Assembly (NCBI GenBank): GCA_000747625.2
Contig: JQDQ01000168.1
Span: forward strand, 1-53,656
Source: Smithella sp. SCADC
Lineage (GTDB): Bacteria > Desulfobacterota > Syntrophia > Syntrophales > Smithellaceae
Length of the DNA: 53,656 nucleotides
Direction: 5' to 3'
Part shown: in pieces, positions 41,496 to 50,668 of the stretch
Position numbering within the stretch: position 1 is the first letter of the stretch
Layout: every line of letters starts with the position of its first letter
The notes under the pieces: model-generated
Told to the model about the DNA's origin: nothing
The model's input: only the letters and a program-made list of their open reading frames with translations
The model's database searches: none
Made by a program: the position numbers and the translations under genes

Positions 41496-42581
41496 TTATT
41501 CTATAATTGTAAGTTCTTTATCCATTTTTGTAATCTTTTCGCAACTATTTTCTTTCACCAGCGCCGTATCTTCGATTCGTATGCCCCAAAGCCCCGGGAT
41601 ATACAAACCAGGTTCAATAGTTACAACCATATTTGGCTTTAAAATATCAGTGGAATGGGAGGCCAAACGTGGCGCTTCATGAACTTCCAAACCTACACCA
41701 TGCCCTGTACCATGAACAAAGTACCGGACGTATTTTTCTCCAAAAACGCTTCGGACACACCGGTCAATACCGGCTGCGGAAACGTTTGCCTTAACACAAG
41801 ATAAAGCCCGATCATGAGCGTTTTTCACCATTTGATAAGCATTTTTTTGCCTGTCTGTCAATTTCCCAAAAGCAATTGTACAGGTTTCATCCGAGCAATA
41901 GCCCTTATACTTAACGCCAAAATCGATAACAACAAAATCGCCTTTTTTTATTTTTCTATCCGTTGGTTTAGCATGGGGGAAAGCGGCGTTTTCCCCTGCG
42001 GCAACAATCACTCCAAACGCGAGTTCATCGGCCCCGGCTCTTCGCGCTTCAATTTCCAATTCCAGCGCCACTTCCTTTTCCGTAAAACCGGGCTTTATTT
42101 TACCTATCAGTGAGCGAATGGAAGAAGAGGAAATTTCCGCGGCTTTTTTCATCAGCGCTATTTCTGCTTTGTCTTTGTATGCCCGAAGCAACTTCAACTC
42201 ATCATTTAAAGCAATCAATACTCCCTGACGCACATGGCTTGTCAATTGATTGTACATTCCCAGGGTTATAGAATTCGCTTCAACACCAATACGTTTTAAT
42301 TTAAACTTTTTTATCGCCTGATTGATTCCTTCAATTTTATCCTTGTATTCTATTATCCGCAGACCGTTCGTTTCCATGCCGGCCTGAGTAATGTAACGGC
42401 CATCAACAAGCAAATTTGTTTCATCGGAATTAATCAAAAGGACACCTTCACTGCCTGTAAAACCGGAGAGGTAACGGATATTGTTCATATTAAAAAAAAT
42501 CAGACTATCGATTTTGCAGGAAGAAAATTTTCTCCGAAGGCGGGATATTCTATCCGGTAATTCTTTATTTGTTTGTGGCAT
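41496..42581 (-). CDS. M24 family Xaa-Pro aminopeptidase
   Basis: A 361-residue aminopeptidase P-type enzyme. The C-terminal pita-bread fold has DFGVKYKGYCSDETCTIAFG (two metal aspartates), HGTGHGVGLEVHEAPR (metal His and catalytic His), and VVTIEPGLYIPGLWGIRIED (two metal Glu). The N-terminal domain is the shorter creatinase-like half, as in small bacterial PepP/PepQ proteins. It releases N-terminal residues next to proline. The start overlaps the upstream TPR gene by 17 nt, so they are co-translated. Confidence 0.93.
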   Translation of the reverse strand: MPQTNKELPDRISRLRRKFSSCKIDSLIFFNMNNIRYLSGFTGSEGVLLINSDETNLLVDGRYITQAGMETNGLRIIEYKDKIEGINQAIKKFKLKRIGVEANSITLGMYNQLTSHVRQGVLIALNDELKLLRAYKDKAEIALMKKAAEISSSSIRSLIGKIKPGFTEKEVALELEIEARRAGADELAFGVIVAAGENAAFPHAKPTDRKIKKGDFVVIDFGVKYKGYCSDETCTIAFGKLTDRQKNAYQMVKNAHDRALSCVKANVSAAGIDRCVRSVFGEKYVRYFVHGTGHGVGLEVHEAPRLASHSTDILKPNMVVTIEPGLYIPGLWGIRIEDTALVKENSCEKITKMDKELTIIE

Positions 42582-43251
42582 GTATTTTCAACCTATCGAC
42601 ATTTTTAAGCCAGGAGGACAACGTCTTAATCAGTTTATCCGGATCAAATTTTTCAACAACGATTGACGAGGAATCAAGTGATTTTTTGAGCGAATCAAGT
42701 TTTGCAGCGGCCTGAATGTTTTGCGGTTCTTTTTTTATTATTTCTTCAAGGATTTTTCGCGCTACCGGCAAGTGACCTTGTCTGATATAAAGCTCCGCAA
42801 GAGTCACTGTAAACAATTCCGGTTCAGGAATATTTTCATCTGTTATATCAATTTCATTTACAGGATGATCTTCCTGATCAAGAAGAGTCATTTTTTCAAT
42901 AACCATTCTCGCGTCTTCAGCGCCGGGATGCAAAGAAAGAAATTTCTCGTAACAAAACGCGGCATCCTGATGGAAACCACTTTTCCGGTAAACATCACCT
43001 ATCCGGTCATAGACAAAAGACAATTCCGAAATAATATTGCCAACATCACGCAAAATATCACGCGCTTCATCAATTCTTCCCCTGCCGATGAGAGCGCTGC
43101 CGGCAACGACGTAGGCATCGGCATCGGCGGACAAAAACCTGAGACGCTCCTGTGCGAGATTCAATGCGCCGGGAAACTTGTTTAGCTCCAGCAGTTTTTC
43201 CGCTTCATTAAGAAAATTTTTCCGGTCTTTCTCAGAAGTATTGTTTTCCAT
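42565..43251 (-). CDS. TPR-repeat protein
   Basis: About 228 residues with helical TPR-like repeats: FLNEAEKLLELNKFPGALNLAQERL, ADAYVVAGSALIGRGRIDEARDILR, then SFVYDRIGDVYRKSGFHQDAAFCYEKFLSLHPG, and a last one around PELFTVTLAELYIRQGHLPVARKILEEI. I choose ATG 43251 (MENNTSEKD), because an earlier frame reads a hydrophobic, non-family N-terminus. No signal peptide is seen, so a cytoplasmic adaptor is likely. It overlaps the M24 gene. No specific partner can be named. Confidence 0.75.
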   Translation of the reverse strand: MENNTSEKDRKNFLNEAEKLLELNKFPGALNLAQERLRFLSADADAYVVAGSALIGRGRIDEARDILRDVGNIISELSFVYDRIGDVYRKSGFHQDAAFCYEKFLSLHPGAEDARMVIEKMTLLDQEDHPVNEIDITDENIPEPELFTVTLAELYIRQGHLPVARKILEEIIKKEPQNIQAAAKLDSLKKSLDSSSIVVEKFDPDKLIKTLSSWLKNVDRLKIHATNK

Positions 43252-43351
43252 ATTTTTCGGATAATCGATTAAATAAATAAGGATTTTTCGCGCTAAGTAA
43301 CACAGCCGGTATATTGTGTCAAGGCTGGAAAGAAGCAATGTTACGTTTAGA

Positions 43352-44116
43352 TTATTTCAAGGACTGCAAATAATTTTTAGCAAGCCGTCCGAAAGAAGAG
43401 TCCGGCGATAATCTAACAACGGTCTGAAACGCTTTTTTAGCATTTTTATTATCTTCAGTCCTGAAATAACACTGACCCAATAAAAATTGAGCATCCACAA
43501 GAGAAGGATCTAATTCCACGGATTTCTTAAAATGACGAATAGCTTCCAGAGGGTTATCCTGATCAAAATAAATTAATCCCATATTTTTCTCAATTTGCGG
43601 TCGTAACGTGGTTCGGGGATCGGCATTAAGCGCTTCCTGATATTTCGCTATAGCCTTATTATAATCTTTTTTGGAATAGTAAGCCCAGGCCATATTATAA
43701 AGGGCCATTGCGGGCGTATCGTATAAATGATTACTGAGAGCTTCTTCAAACTCCTCAATTGCCTGGTCCCAAAGTCCGCTGTCTAAATACAACGTACCCA
43801 AAAAATTATGCGCTTCAGAATAATTTTCATCCAGAGAGATTGCTTCTTTAAATTCCTCTATGGCTTTATCCTTCATGCCTTTTCCATGGTAAGATATGCC
43901 TAAATAATAATGAACTTTGGGGTTGCCGGAATAGTATTTTTCAGATTCCAGCAACTCTTTCAGGGCGCTGTTATACTGACCGGCGCCAATATAAGAAATG
44001 CCTTTGTTCAAAAAAAGTTCTGATTGTTCTCTGTGCCAGGGGGTATAAGTACAGGAGGAACAAAGAAGTATTGTCAGACAAACGAAAAACAAGGAAGTTT
44101 TATTTATAATTGTCAC
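43352..44116 (-). CDS. TPR lipoprotein, PilF/PilW-like secretin pilotin
   Basis: A 254-residue lipoprotein: signal LFFVCLTILLCSSC with the cysteine about residue 22, followed by five or more TPR repeats (for example KVHYYLGISYHGKGMKDKAIEEFKEAI, SEAHNFLGTLYLDSGLWDQAIEEFEEAL and VDAQFLLGQCYFRTEDNKNAKKAF). PilF/PilW pilotins are outer-membrane lipoproteins of this design that help PilQ assemble. It overlaps the end of pilQ by 17 nt, so it belongs to the pil operon. A pilotin role rests on context and architecture, not on a unique motif. Confidence 0.85.
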   Translation of the reverse strand: MTIINKTSLFFVCLTILLCSSCTYTPWHREQSELFLNKGISYIGAGQYNSALKELLESEKYYSGNPKVHYYLGISYHGKGMKDKAIEEFKEAISLDENYSEAHNFLGTLYLDSGLWDQAIEEFEEALSNHLYDTPAMALYNMAWAYYSKKDYNKAIAKYQEALNADPRTTLRPQIEKNMGLIYFDQDNPLEAIRHFKKSVELDPSLVDAQFLLGQCYFRTEDNKNAKKAFQTVVRLSPDSSFGRLAKNYLQSLK

Positions 44117-45887
44117 CTTTTAATATCTTGGGTGTCACAAAAACTAACAGCTGTTTTTTGTTACGATTTATATTCTCGGTTTTAAATAACCAGCCCAGAA
44201 CGGGGATCTTCTGCAGCCAGGGCCATCCACTTACCGATGTAGATTCATCAATCGACATAACTCCGCCAACAACAACTGTGTCTCCATCACTAATAACAAC
44301 CTTTGATTCAATCTCACTTTTCTTGATGGGAGGATTACCCTGCACTTCCTTTCCCCAATCGGGGCTGTCATTACTGGCCTTGATGTCCATGGAAATTTTT
44401 CCTTCATCAGTTATTTTGGGCGTTACTTCCAATTTCAATAAGGCTTCTTTAAAAGAAACAGTTGCCGGCGAAGTACCGGATGCCGGAGTTGTATACGGGA
44501 CCTCCGTGCCCTGCTTAATAATAGCTTTAATGCCCTCCATAGTCACAACTTTGGGCGCAGAAATCAATTTCCCTGTACCGTTCTCTACCAAAGCGGCCAA
44601 TTGAGTTTCGAGAAAGCCCGTTGCGCCGCCAAATACCAGACCAATAACCGGCCCCGTCACCGCAGCGGGGAAATTTACCGCCGCCATGGCTAAACTTTTA
44701 CCCGAAATGCCATCAATATTGACACCGGCTTGAGAAGGATAATTTTGTGTATATCGAGTTGGTGTTGTAGATGTAGAGCTGCCACCGGTTACACCCAGAC
44801 CATAAGTGCCGTCACTGACTTTCTGCTGATTTCCAAAGCCCCACTCAACTCCGATTTTTCTGACAAAATCTTCGGTCGCCTCGACAATCTTTGCTTCAAT
44901 TAATACTTGTTTTAACAAACCTTTTTCCGCCATCATTTTTTGTTCTCTGGCTTTCCGTTCGTCGTCAGCCTTATTTTGATCATCCGCAGCCCTCGCTTTG
45001 TCAGCTTCATCTTTTTTCTTTCTATCCAGGGTTGTTACTGTAATGATATGGCCTGTTTGCCTTTTAGTTAAACTATTCAAGTCCAATATCGTATCCAAAG
45101 CCTGCTTCCATGGAACATTTTTCATAGATAAAGTTATAGAACCCTTTACATCTTCGCTGGAGACAATACTGACATTACCGGATTCAGCCATCAGACGTAA
45201 GACACTCTTTATATCCGCATCTTGAAAATCAAGGTCTATTATTCGATCCATACCCTTGACTGCTTCAGTCTTGAAAGGTTTTACTTCTGTCTCTTCACCT
45301 TTCTTAACATCACTGCCTGTTACAGTTTCCGCACTGACTTTTGCTGTCGCTTTTCTTCCTGTGGTTACAGGAGTTTTTCCTTTAATTTTCCGGGAATCAT
45401 TATCCTTCTTCTCCAATAAACTGGCAATGTTAAAATCAATAAACAAATTCTGCCCATCTTGTCTTATTGCAAAAGGAACAATCTTTTTAATATCAACAGT
45501 TAAATAAACCCATCGTTTACCTTTTATTAGTTGTTGCGAAGGTGTTACGCTTATAATATTGTTCAACTCGCCTTCTCCCAACGGCCGGCACAGGCTTTCA
45601 GGGACAGTCATATTTTCCAATTTTATCAGATAGCTGCCATTATTCTTACTTCTCATATCAATAACCGGCTTTTGGGACACAACAAGATGAATTCTTTCTT
45701 TCCCGGACAATTTCTCCAATAAAACATTTTCCAGATTCCCTACATTGGCAACAACAGCCGCTGACTTGTCTTCAGATGATTTGTTTTTATCTGTTGTTTC
45801 CAAGGCGGAAGAAACACCTGCAATATATGTAAAAATCCAAATAGTAATTGTAAAAACAAGAAATGTTTTGGATAAATATTTTTTCAT
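44100..45887 (-). CDS. pilQ: Type IV pilus secretin PilQ lacking the N1 domain
   Basis: PilQ forms the outer-membrane channel for the pilus. It has a signal peptide (start ATG 45887 after GAGGTAAG), an AMIN-like region (about 45-155), an N0/STN domain (about 211-287: IIDLDFQDADIKSVLRLMAESG) and the secretin domain (about 333-590: KQVLIEAKIVEATEDF, then VVVGGVMSIDE and VPVLGWLFK). Other PilQ proteins carry an N1 (KH-like) domain of about 70-80 residues between N0 and the secretin. Here a charged, probably coiled linker (288-332, DRKKKDEADKARAADD) replaces it, and the protein is correspondingly short (595 residues). Confidence 0.92.
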   Translation of the reverse strand: MKKYLSKTFLVFTITIWIFTYIAGVSSALETTDKNKSSEDKSAAVVANVGNLENVLLEKLSGKERIHLVVSQKPVIDMRSKNNGSYLIKLENMTVPESLCRPLGEGELNNIISVTPSQQLIKGKRWVYLTVDIKKIVPFAIRQDGQNLFIDFNIASLLEKKDNDSRKIKGKTPVTTGRKATAKVSAETVTGSDVKKGEETEVKPFKTEAVKGMDRIIDLDFQDADIKSVLRLMAESGNVSIVSSEDVKGSITLSMKNVPWKQALDTILDLNSLTKRQTGHIITVTTLDRKKKDEADKARAADDQNKADDERKAREQKMMAEKGLLKQVLIEAKIVEATEDFVRKIGVEWGFGNQQKVSDGTYGLGVTGGSSTSTTPTRYTQNYPSQAGVNIDGISGKSLAMAAVNFPAAVTGPVIGLVFGGATGFLETQLAALVENGTGKLISAPKVVTMEGIKAIIKQGTEVPYTTPASGTSPATVSFKEALLKLEVTPKITDEGKISMDIKASNDSPDWGKEVQGNPPIKKSEIESKVVISDGDTVVVGGVMSIDESTSVSGWPWLQKIPVLGWLFKTENINRNKKQLLVFVTPKILKGDNYK

Positions 45888-45901
45888 GATCTTACCTCTT
45901 T

Positions 45902-46381
45902 TTAATTTTTGCGCAGTTTTAAAATTACCCTTCTTGGTTTTTTTGTTTCATATTCTTCTATGATGACACGATCAGCCATAATTTCGATTACTTTACCATT
46001 ATATAAACCAATGTGAGTCCCTTTATGTAAAGTATAGAACTTTTTTGCCGTATCTTCACAAATAGCCACTCGATGATCTTTATCGCCGGCAATTCCCACT
46101 ATCCGGTATTTTTCAGCATCGGCCCTTTGCAATGGGAACATAGAAACCTCTGCTTTTTTGAGAACTTGCTTTTTTGCAACAGCGACATCTACTGTTACGA
46201 AAGGCCGGAAGGGATCAGGTTTGCCTAATGGATTATAGCTGTAATTGTCTATGGGAGCTGTTGTAACCGGCGGCTGAATTTGCGTTGTCATTGCGGCCGG
46301 AGTTGCATTTGCCGCAGCGCCGGTCAATGGATTTAAAATAATTATAAAAGTGCTGATAATGGCAAATTTTATTTTTTTCAT
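45902..46381 (-). CDS. pilP: Type IV pilus lipoprotein-like PilP
   Basis: 159 residues with an N-terminal signal (MKKIKFAIISTFIIILNPLTGAAANA), a flexible Pro/Thr-rich stretch, and the PilP homology region NPLGKPDPFRPFV with the later YRIVGIAGDKDHRVAIC, VIEIMADRVIIEEYE. PilP links PilQ to the inner-membrane PilNO pair. A clear lipobox cysteine is not seen, unlike the classical lipoprotein PilP. It overlaps PilO and is 14 nt ahead of PilQ, consistent with one operon. Confidence 0.9.
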   Translation of the reverse strand: MKKIKFAIISTFIIILNPLTGAAANATPAAMTTQIQPPVTTAPIDNYSYNPLGKPDPFRPFVTVDVAVAKKQVLKKAEVSMFPLQRADAEKYRIVGIAGDKDHRVAICEDTAKKFYTLHKGTHIGLYNGKVIEIMADRVIIEEYETKKPRRVILKLRKN

Positions 46382-47112
46382 TTTGTTTTTTCACTTACTT
46401 TTTCTTTTTTATCAATAAACATGTACGTCTTAATCGTACAGGTTGTGGCAACAACATATCCTTTTCCTTTTACTTCTTTCCTGTCTCCGATGGTTATATC
46501 GGAAACATTGATAATTCTCGGCAATTGAGCCACTTTGTTAAAAAAGTAAAGGATGTTTTGATAAGTACCGATTACCGAAACTCCCACCGGTATTTCTTCG
46601 TAAAACGGTTCCGCTGCCGGTGCGGCGCCTTTCTTATCTCCGGCAGCCGCAGGATTAGCATTAGAGGCTTCTCCTTGCCGTTGATCCGAAGGCTTAAGTA
46701 ATCCCGCTGTTTTTTGTATTCCGGTGGGTTGTTTCTCCAGCGTTTTGGGCACTGCCGGTTTAGGTTCAAATAACAGAAATTCAACACCAGCATCCTTCCC
46801 TGCTAATGCAACAGAATGAAAAAGCGCCGGTATTTCTTTTTGGTTGGGAAGTTTCAGCAGGGCTACTTTATAATTTTCTGTTAATTTCGCAACGTCAGCC
46901 TTGTATTGATCAATCTGCCTGGCAACTTTTTCTTTTTCTTTAATTTTCGATTCTATCTCTGTATATTTATTATTAAGAGAAGATCTCTTTTCTATTGCTG
47001 AAGATAAAAAATAGAACCAATCCAGATAGCCGATAATGAAAACAAGCAAACATACAACCAACACTTTGGCTTTAGGTGACATTTTCTTTATATCATTCAA
47101 TGTGATGGCCAT
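46378..47112 (-). CDS. pilO: Type IV pilus inner-membrane protein PilO
   Basis: 244 residues: one membrane helix near 14-33 (KVLVVCLLVFIIGYLDWFYFL), a coiled coil (about 45-80), and a periplasmic ferredoxin-like fold ending VGVSVIGTYQNILYFFNKVAQLPRIINVSDI, the family mark. A low-complexity PAAAGDKKGAAPAAE insert splits the domain. PilO pairs with PilN to hold the pilus assembly platform. It is separated from PilN by 3 nt. Confidence 0.92.
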   Translation of the reverse strand: MAITLNDIKKMSPKAKVLVVCLLVFIIGYLDWFYFLSSAIEKRSSLNNKYTEIESKIKEKEKVARQIDQYKADVAKLTENYKVALLKLPNQKEIPALFHSVALAGKDAGVEFLLFEPKPAVPKTLEKQPTGIQKTAGLLKPSDQRQGEASNANPAAAGDKKGAAPAAEPFYEEIPVGVSVIGTYQNILYFFNKVAQLPRIINVSDITIGDRKEVKGKGYVVATTCTIKTYMFIDKKEKVSEKTK

Positions 47113-47115
47113 ATA

Positions 47116-47661
47116 TTAGAATCCTTTTTTCAAGATGCAGGAAAAATTAAACTGTTGCAAAGTAACGCCGGCAATCTCCGTCTTTTTCGATGAAATTAAA
47201 TCCACTGATTTTATCGGATCAAATTTCTCAACATCTTTCATAAAATCGGCGACAATGATATTGTCTCTGCCAATACCTTCAATGTTAAGGCGATCCTCTT
47301 TCTGGGTTATCTTGACGAGCCAGATATCTTTAGGAACAAGCATAGCCAGATTGTCTAAAGTTTTTACCGGCGCTAAACGGTTTTCTTCTAAAGTTGCAAT
47401 TACGCCCAGTTTTTGTTCCAACTCCTTTTTATCATTTTTATACTTTTCCAGATCACCTATTTTTTTATCTAATGCCACCAGCGTAGCTTCCGCAGTTTTT
47501 ACCTTACTTTCCAAATTACTAATTGAAGAATTTATCCAAACCTGCAACCACACAAGCAAAAGAATCAATACGACAAATGAACCTACAGCAATGAATATCT
47601 GCTGGCTAAGATTTTCTTTTTTTTCTTTTTCGCGATAGGGTAAAAGGTTTATTTTTATCAT
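47116..47661 (-). CDS. pilN: Type IV pilus inner-membrane protein PilN
   Basis: 181 residues with the short cytoplasmic INLLPYREKEKK motif, which binds the cleft of PilM, followed by one membrane helix (about 23-44) and a periplasmic coiled coil and fold. Family-typical text LDNLAMLVPKDIWLVKI is present. It overlaps pilM by 4 nt (ATGA), so the two are translationally coupled. Confidence 0.93.
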   Translation of the reverse strand: MIKINLLPYREKEKKENLSQQIFIAVGSFVVLILLLVWLQVWINSSISNLESKVKTAEATLVALDKKIGDLEKYKNDKKELEQKLGVIATLEENRLAPVKTLDNLAMLVPKDIWLVKITQKEDRLNIEGIGRDNIIVADFMKDVEKFDPIKSVDLISSKKTEIAGVTLQQFNFSCILKKGF

Positions 47662-48740
47662 TTGTCGCCTATCTTCCTTAAGCCTAAACCTATAACTGCC
47701 GCTGCAATTGGCTTAATGCTTTCTATATTCTTTGCGTCAATGTTTCTTTTATTATAGCCAATTTTTAAAAACGGATTGATTAATTCAATTCTCACATTAA
47801 GCTTTTCTGATAAACTTGTAACCAAATTGGAAATTTTAGCCGATCCACCGGAAAGCAATACGCGCTTAATGTATTCGCCGCCAAAAGTTGAATGAAAATA
47901 ATCCACGGACCTTTCGATTTCCAGGCAAATAGGCTTGGCAAACTCCAGAATGCTGTTTTTTAAATCCAGGTTATCTTCTTCACTGCCGTTGGGCAGACCT
48001 TCTATTTTGATTTTTTCTGCTTCCTCAAAAGTCAACTTATATTTTTCCTGCAAACCTTCAGTAATAGCGTTTCCGGCCAAAGCAAAATCTCTCGTAAATA
48101 TTGACATACCGCCCTTAATAACATTGATGCCGGTAGTACTTGCTCCGATATTTATAATTACAGCGGTTTCATCGTTATTAAATTCATAATTAGCTTCATA
48201 CACAGTTTCCAAAACAAAAGGAGCGACATCCATAATCATTACATTCAGGCCGGCGGCGGTGATTGCCTCAAGATAACCACTAACCACATCTTTTTTTGCC
48301 GCCACAATAATTATATCCATTTGATTAGGGTTATAGTTATTATCGCCCAAAATCTGGAAGTCATAATTAACATCTTCCATATTATCAAAAGGCAAATACT
48401 TGCCTGCTTCATCATGGATCAAATCACGCAATTCTGCTTCATTCATTTGATCCAATGTTACCTTTTTTATAATAACCGAACTGCCCGCCAGAGAAGTTAC
48501 TATTCCTTTGTGTTTGCAACCGGAATTTTTGAAGAGTTCTTTGATTTTTAAAGATAATGCACTGGAATCAGCTAAAACACCATCGATAATTGTACCCTTG
48601 GTTAAGGGAACCTGAAGGAAGCGGTTAAGAACAGGCCCATGAGAGCTACTGACGACTTCACCCAGTTTTAAAGAACTTGAACCGATATCTAAACCAACCA
48701 GGCTCTTTTTACGCGAAAAAATTTCTTTTAAGTTTAGCAT
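47658..48740 (-). CDS. pilM: Type IV pilus ATPase-like protein PilM
   Basis: 360-residue actin-like cytoplasmic protein. The nucleotide-binding phosphate loops are LVGLDIGSSSLKLGEV near residue 15 and INIGASTTGINVI near residue 197; VLLSGGSAKISNL supplies the adenosine loop. It binds the PilN N-terminal peptide and signals to the assembly ATPase. It opens the pilus operon here, after ftsB, with a 43-nt gap. Confidence 0.94.
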   Translation of the reverse strand: MLNLKEIFSRKKSLVGLDIGSSSLKLGEVVSSSHGPVLNRFLQVPLTKGTIIDGVLADSSALSLKIKELFKNSGCKHKGIVTSLAGSSVIIKKVTLDQMNEAELRDLIHDEAGKYLPFDNMEDVNYDFQILGDNNYNPNQMDIIIVAAKKDVVSGYLEAITAAGLNVMIMDVAPFVLETVYEANYEFNNDETAVIINIGASTTGINVIKGGMSIFTRDFALAGNAITEGLQEKYKLTFEEAEKIKIEGLPNGSEEDNLDLKNSILEFAKPICLEIERSVDYFHSTFGGEYIKRVLLSGGSAKISNLVTSLSEKLNVRIELINPFLKIGYNKRNIDAKNIESIKPIAAAVIGLGLRKIGDK

Positions 48741-48783
48741 TAAAGCACCGTCATATAGTTTTTAACGAAACACTTTCCTCTCG

Positions 48784-49050
48784 TCATTTTGCCCACCTGT
48801 AAACAACATCTCCTTTTTTAACCATACCTAATTCATTTCGGGCCATTGCTTCTATGTAACTGGAATCGTTACGCAATAAAAGTATCTTCTTTTTTAATTC
48901 ATCGTTTTCCATAGTTATTTCATTGTTTTGCAACTTCAATTGAGCCAATCGTTTGCTCATAAGATAGTTATCAACAAATCCCCTGTTGCCAAACGTTATC
49001 AAAAGCGCCATGAGCGCTAAAAAACCAACAAGATATCTTCCTATCTTCAT
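48784..49050 (-). CDS. ftsB: Septum formation initiator FtsB/DivIC family
   Basis: 88 residues: one N-terminal membrane helix (about 5-20), then a coiled coil (LAQLKLQNNEITMENDELKKKI) and the closing EAMARNELGMVKKGDVVYRW, the FtsB/DivIC mark. It joins FtsL and FtsQ in the divisome. It lies 43 nt upstream of pilM and downstream of the XRE gene, all on one strand. Confidence 0.9.
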   Translation of the reverse strand: MKIGRYLVGFLALMALLITFGNRGFVDNYLMSKRLAQLKLQNNEITMENDELKKKILLLRNDSSYIEAMARNELGMVKKGDVVYRWAK

Positions 49051-49110
49051 TTGAAATCAATTTCCACCAGTTCAATACGATAAAAAAATGATGTGCCCTT
49101 TTACTTTTTT

Positions 49111-49308
49111 TCAAGGGAACACTTCTTCATACGGTTTCTGCAATGCTTTGGCTACTTTCAATTCAGAATTCTTTCTAGTAGACAAACCTTTCTCCATTTT
49201 AGCGATTGTTTGCGGGGTCAATCCCGCCTTTCTCGCCAATTCAGATATACTCAGAGGAATTGTTTCTCGAAATTTTTTTACGTGATTTTTATTGATATTA
49301 TCTACCAT
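49111..49308 (-). CDS. Small XRE-family helix-turn-helix regulator
   Basis: 65 residues that are almost only a Cro/C1-type HTH: LSISELARKAGLTPQTIAKMEKGLS is the classical helix-turn-helix, followed by KVAKALQKPYEEVFP. The start ATG 49308 has AGGGAAAAC upstream. Single-domain XRE regulators act as dimers on short repeated sites; three 10-bp repeats lie 63 bp upstream (49371-49404). It sits between DUF39 and ftsB, and its targets are not known. Confidence 0.9.
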   Translation of the reverse strand: MVDNINKNHVKKFRETIPLSISELARKAGLTPQTIAKMEKGLSTRKNSELKVAKALQKPYEEVFP

Positions 49309-49370
49309 AAATTAAAGTTTTCCCTTGTTATGGTTATTAAAAAACATTAATTTCAGCAAAAAGTCAAGAA

Positions 49371-49405
49371 AATTAATGAATATTAATGAATATTAATGAA
49401 TATTG
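49371..49405. repeat. Three 10-bp tandem repeats (TATTAATGAA) upstream of the XRE gene
   Basis: AATTAATGAA followed by two copies of TATTAATGAA, close to one helical turn each. They lie directly upstream of the XRE start and just after the DUF39 gene. They are a plausible operator array for the XRE protein; an AT-rich microsatellite is the alternative. Confidence 0.6.
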
Positions 49406-49418
49406 ATAATTGTTAGAT

Positions 49419-50588
49419 TTACACGGAAGGTAAAACCTGCTGCGGTTCTCCGAGGATAAACTTACCGCTTTCAATCCACTCTTTTAATATATTGGAAATT
49501 TGCCTTGCTTTGTAATAACTGGACAAAGGCGCGGTGATCACTTTTTTCCCATCGATAGTAATCGTTCCGCTGCGTAAATCTTTATAACTAACCTCTGCCA
49601 GAGGCTTGGGATTGCCTTTAGGATAATCCATACTGTAATCATAAATCTGAGTATAAATATTTTCGTCTTTTACCGCTGTGAAAAGCGCCATATCTTCATC
49701 CAAAATAGGAATGGGAATTCCTATTCCTACAAACAGGGAAACTCCATAGCCTAAAATACTTGCTCCGGCCAGCCATTCCGGAGCCATTTCTTTCAAATTA
49801 CCAACAACGGCGATTGTGCCAGCCCCCTGTTTGGGAACGCCGTTTGTTCCACGGGGCACATTAGGATTATGCTGCGTACCAGGCCAGGCGACAAACCCCT
49901 GCGCTCCACCTAAAAATATCCGGGTGCCAATACCTATTGTCCGGTAATATGGATCGTTGAATAATGGACTTAATTGTCCCGATGTTGCATAAGCCGCATT
50001 GGCCATTTGCGGACGAAGCATACCCATGTATGTATATATTGTTCTATCGGATAAATTAACAGCGCAATTATAATTTTGATAAGCATTGCGCGGATTAAAC
50101 AAAATTGCATTTTGTAAATCATTTATCGTAATGTTTCTTTCATATTTTCTGGCGGGATAACAATCCGTTCCGTAACCTTCGGCGCGAAGTTTGACAACAT
50201 TTCCGGCAACAAGATCTTCTATTACATGACCTCCGCCGTAGTTAAATTCACCGGGATAAACGCTGTTGAGCGGATCATTTTCCACTACTTCTGTCGCACC
50301 AATATAACAATCCACCGCGGCTATTCCGCCATATGCCGGCACATCATTTAACCAGACCCTGGAGGCTCGAATCCGGGGAGAAGTATGACCAAAATTAAGG
50401 AAAGCTCCCGATGAGCACATAGCCCCAAAAGTTCCGGTAGTAACAACATCAATTTTACGGGCGGCTTCAACTGCGCCGTTCCTCTCCACAATATCAATCA
50501 TTTCTTCGGCTGTGACAACAACAGCCCGCCCTTCTTTTATCTTTGCGTTTATTTCTTCAAATGTTTTTTTAACTTTAAATTTTTTCAT
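49419..50588 (-). CDS. DUF39 homocysteine biosynthesis family protein
   Basis: A 389-residue DUF39/HcyBio protein. In methanogens and some anaerobes it makes homocysteine from aspartate semialdehyde and a sulfur source. Marks are VVTTGTFGAMCSSGAFLNFGH (the Cys in AMCSSG is likely catalytic), NYGGGHVIEDLV, and GTRIFLGGAQGFVAWPGTQH. The CBS and NIL-ferredoxin domains, fused or adjacent in many lineages, are absent from this gene and its neighbours. It would act with a separately encoded partner. ATG 50588 lies on a long minus-strand run between dut and the XRE gene. Confidence 0.88.
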   Translation of the reverse strand: MKKFKVKKTFEEINAKIKEGRAVVVTAEEMIDIVERNGAVEAARKIDVVTTGTFGAMCSSGAFLNFGHTSPRIRASRVWLNDVPAYGGIAAVDCYIGATEVVENDPLNSVYPGEFNYGGGHVIEDLVAGNVVKLRAEGYGTDCYPARKYERNITINDLQNAILFNPRNAYQNYNCAVNLSDRTIYTYMGMLRPQMANAAYATSGQLSPLFNDPYYRTIGIGTRIFLGGAQGFVAWPGTQHNPNVPRGTNGVPKQGAGTIAVVGNLKEMAPEWLAGASILGYGVSLFVGIGIPIPILDEDMALFTAVKDENIYTQIYDYSMDYPKGNPKPLAEVSYKDLRSGTITIDGKKVITAPLSSYYKARQISNILKEWIESGKFILGEPQQVLPSV

Positions 50589-50668
50589 ATATGAATTTCG
50601 TCGTTTGAAATAATTTTATGTTTTTCATACCACTGTTTAGCGCCAAATGCAAAAGCTAAGACGCGGTA

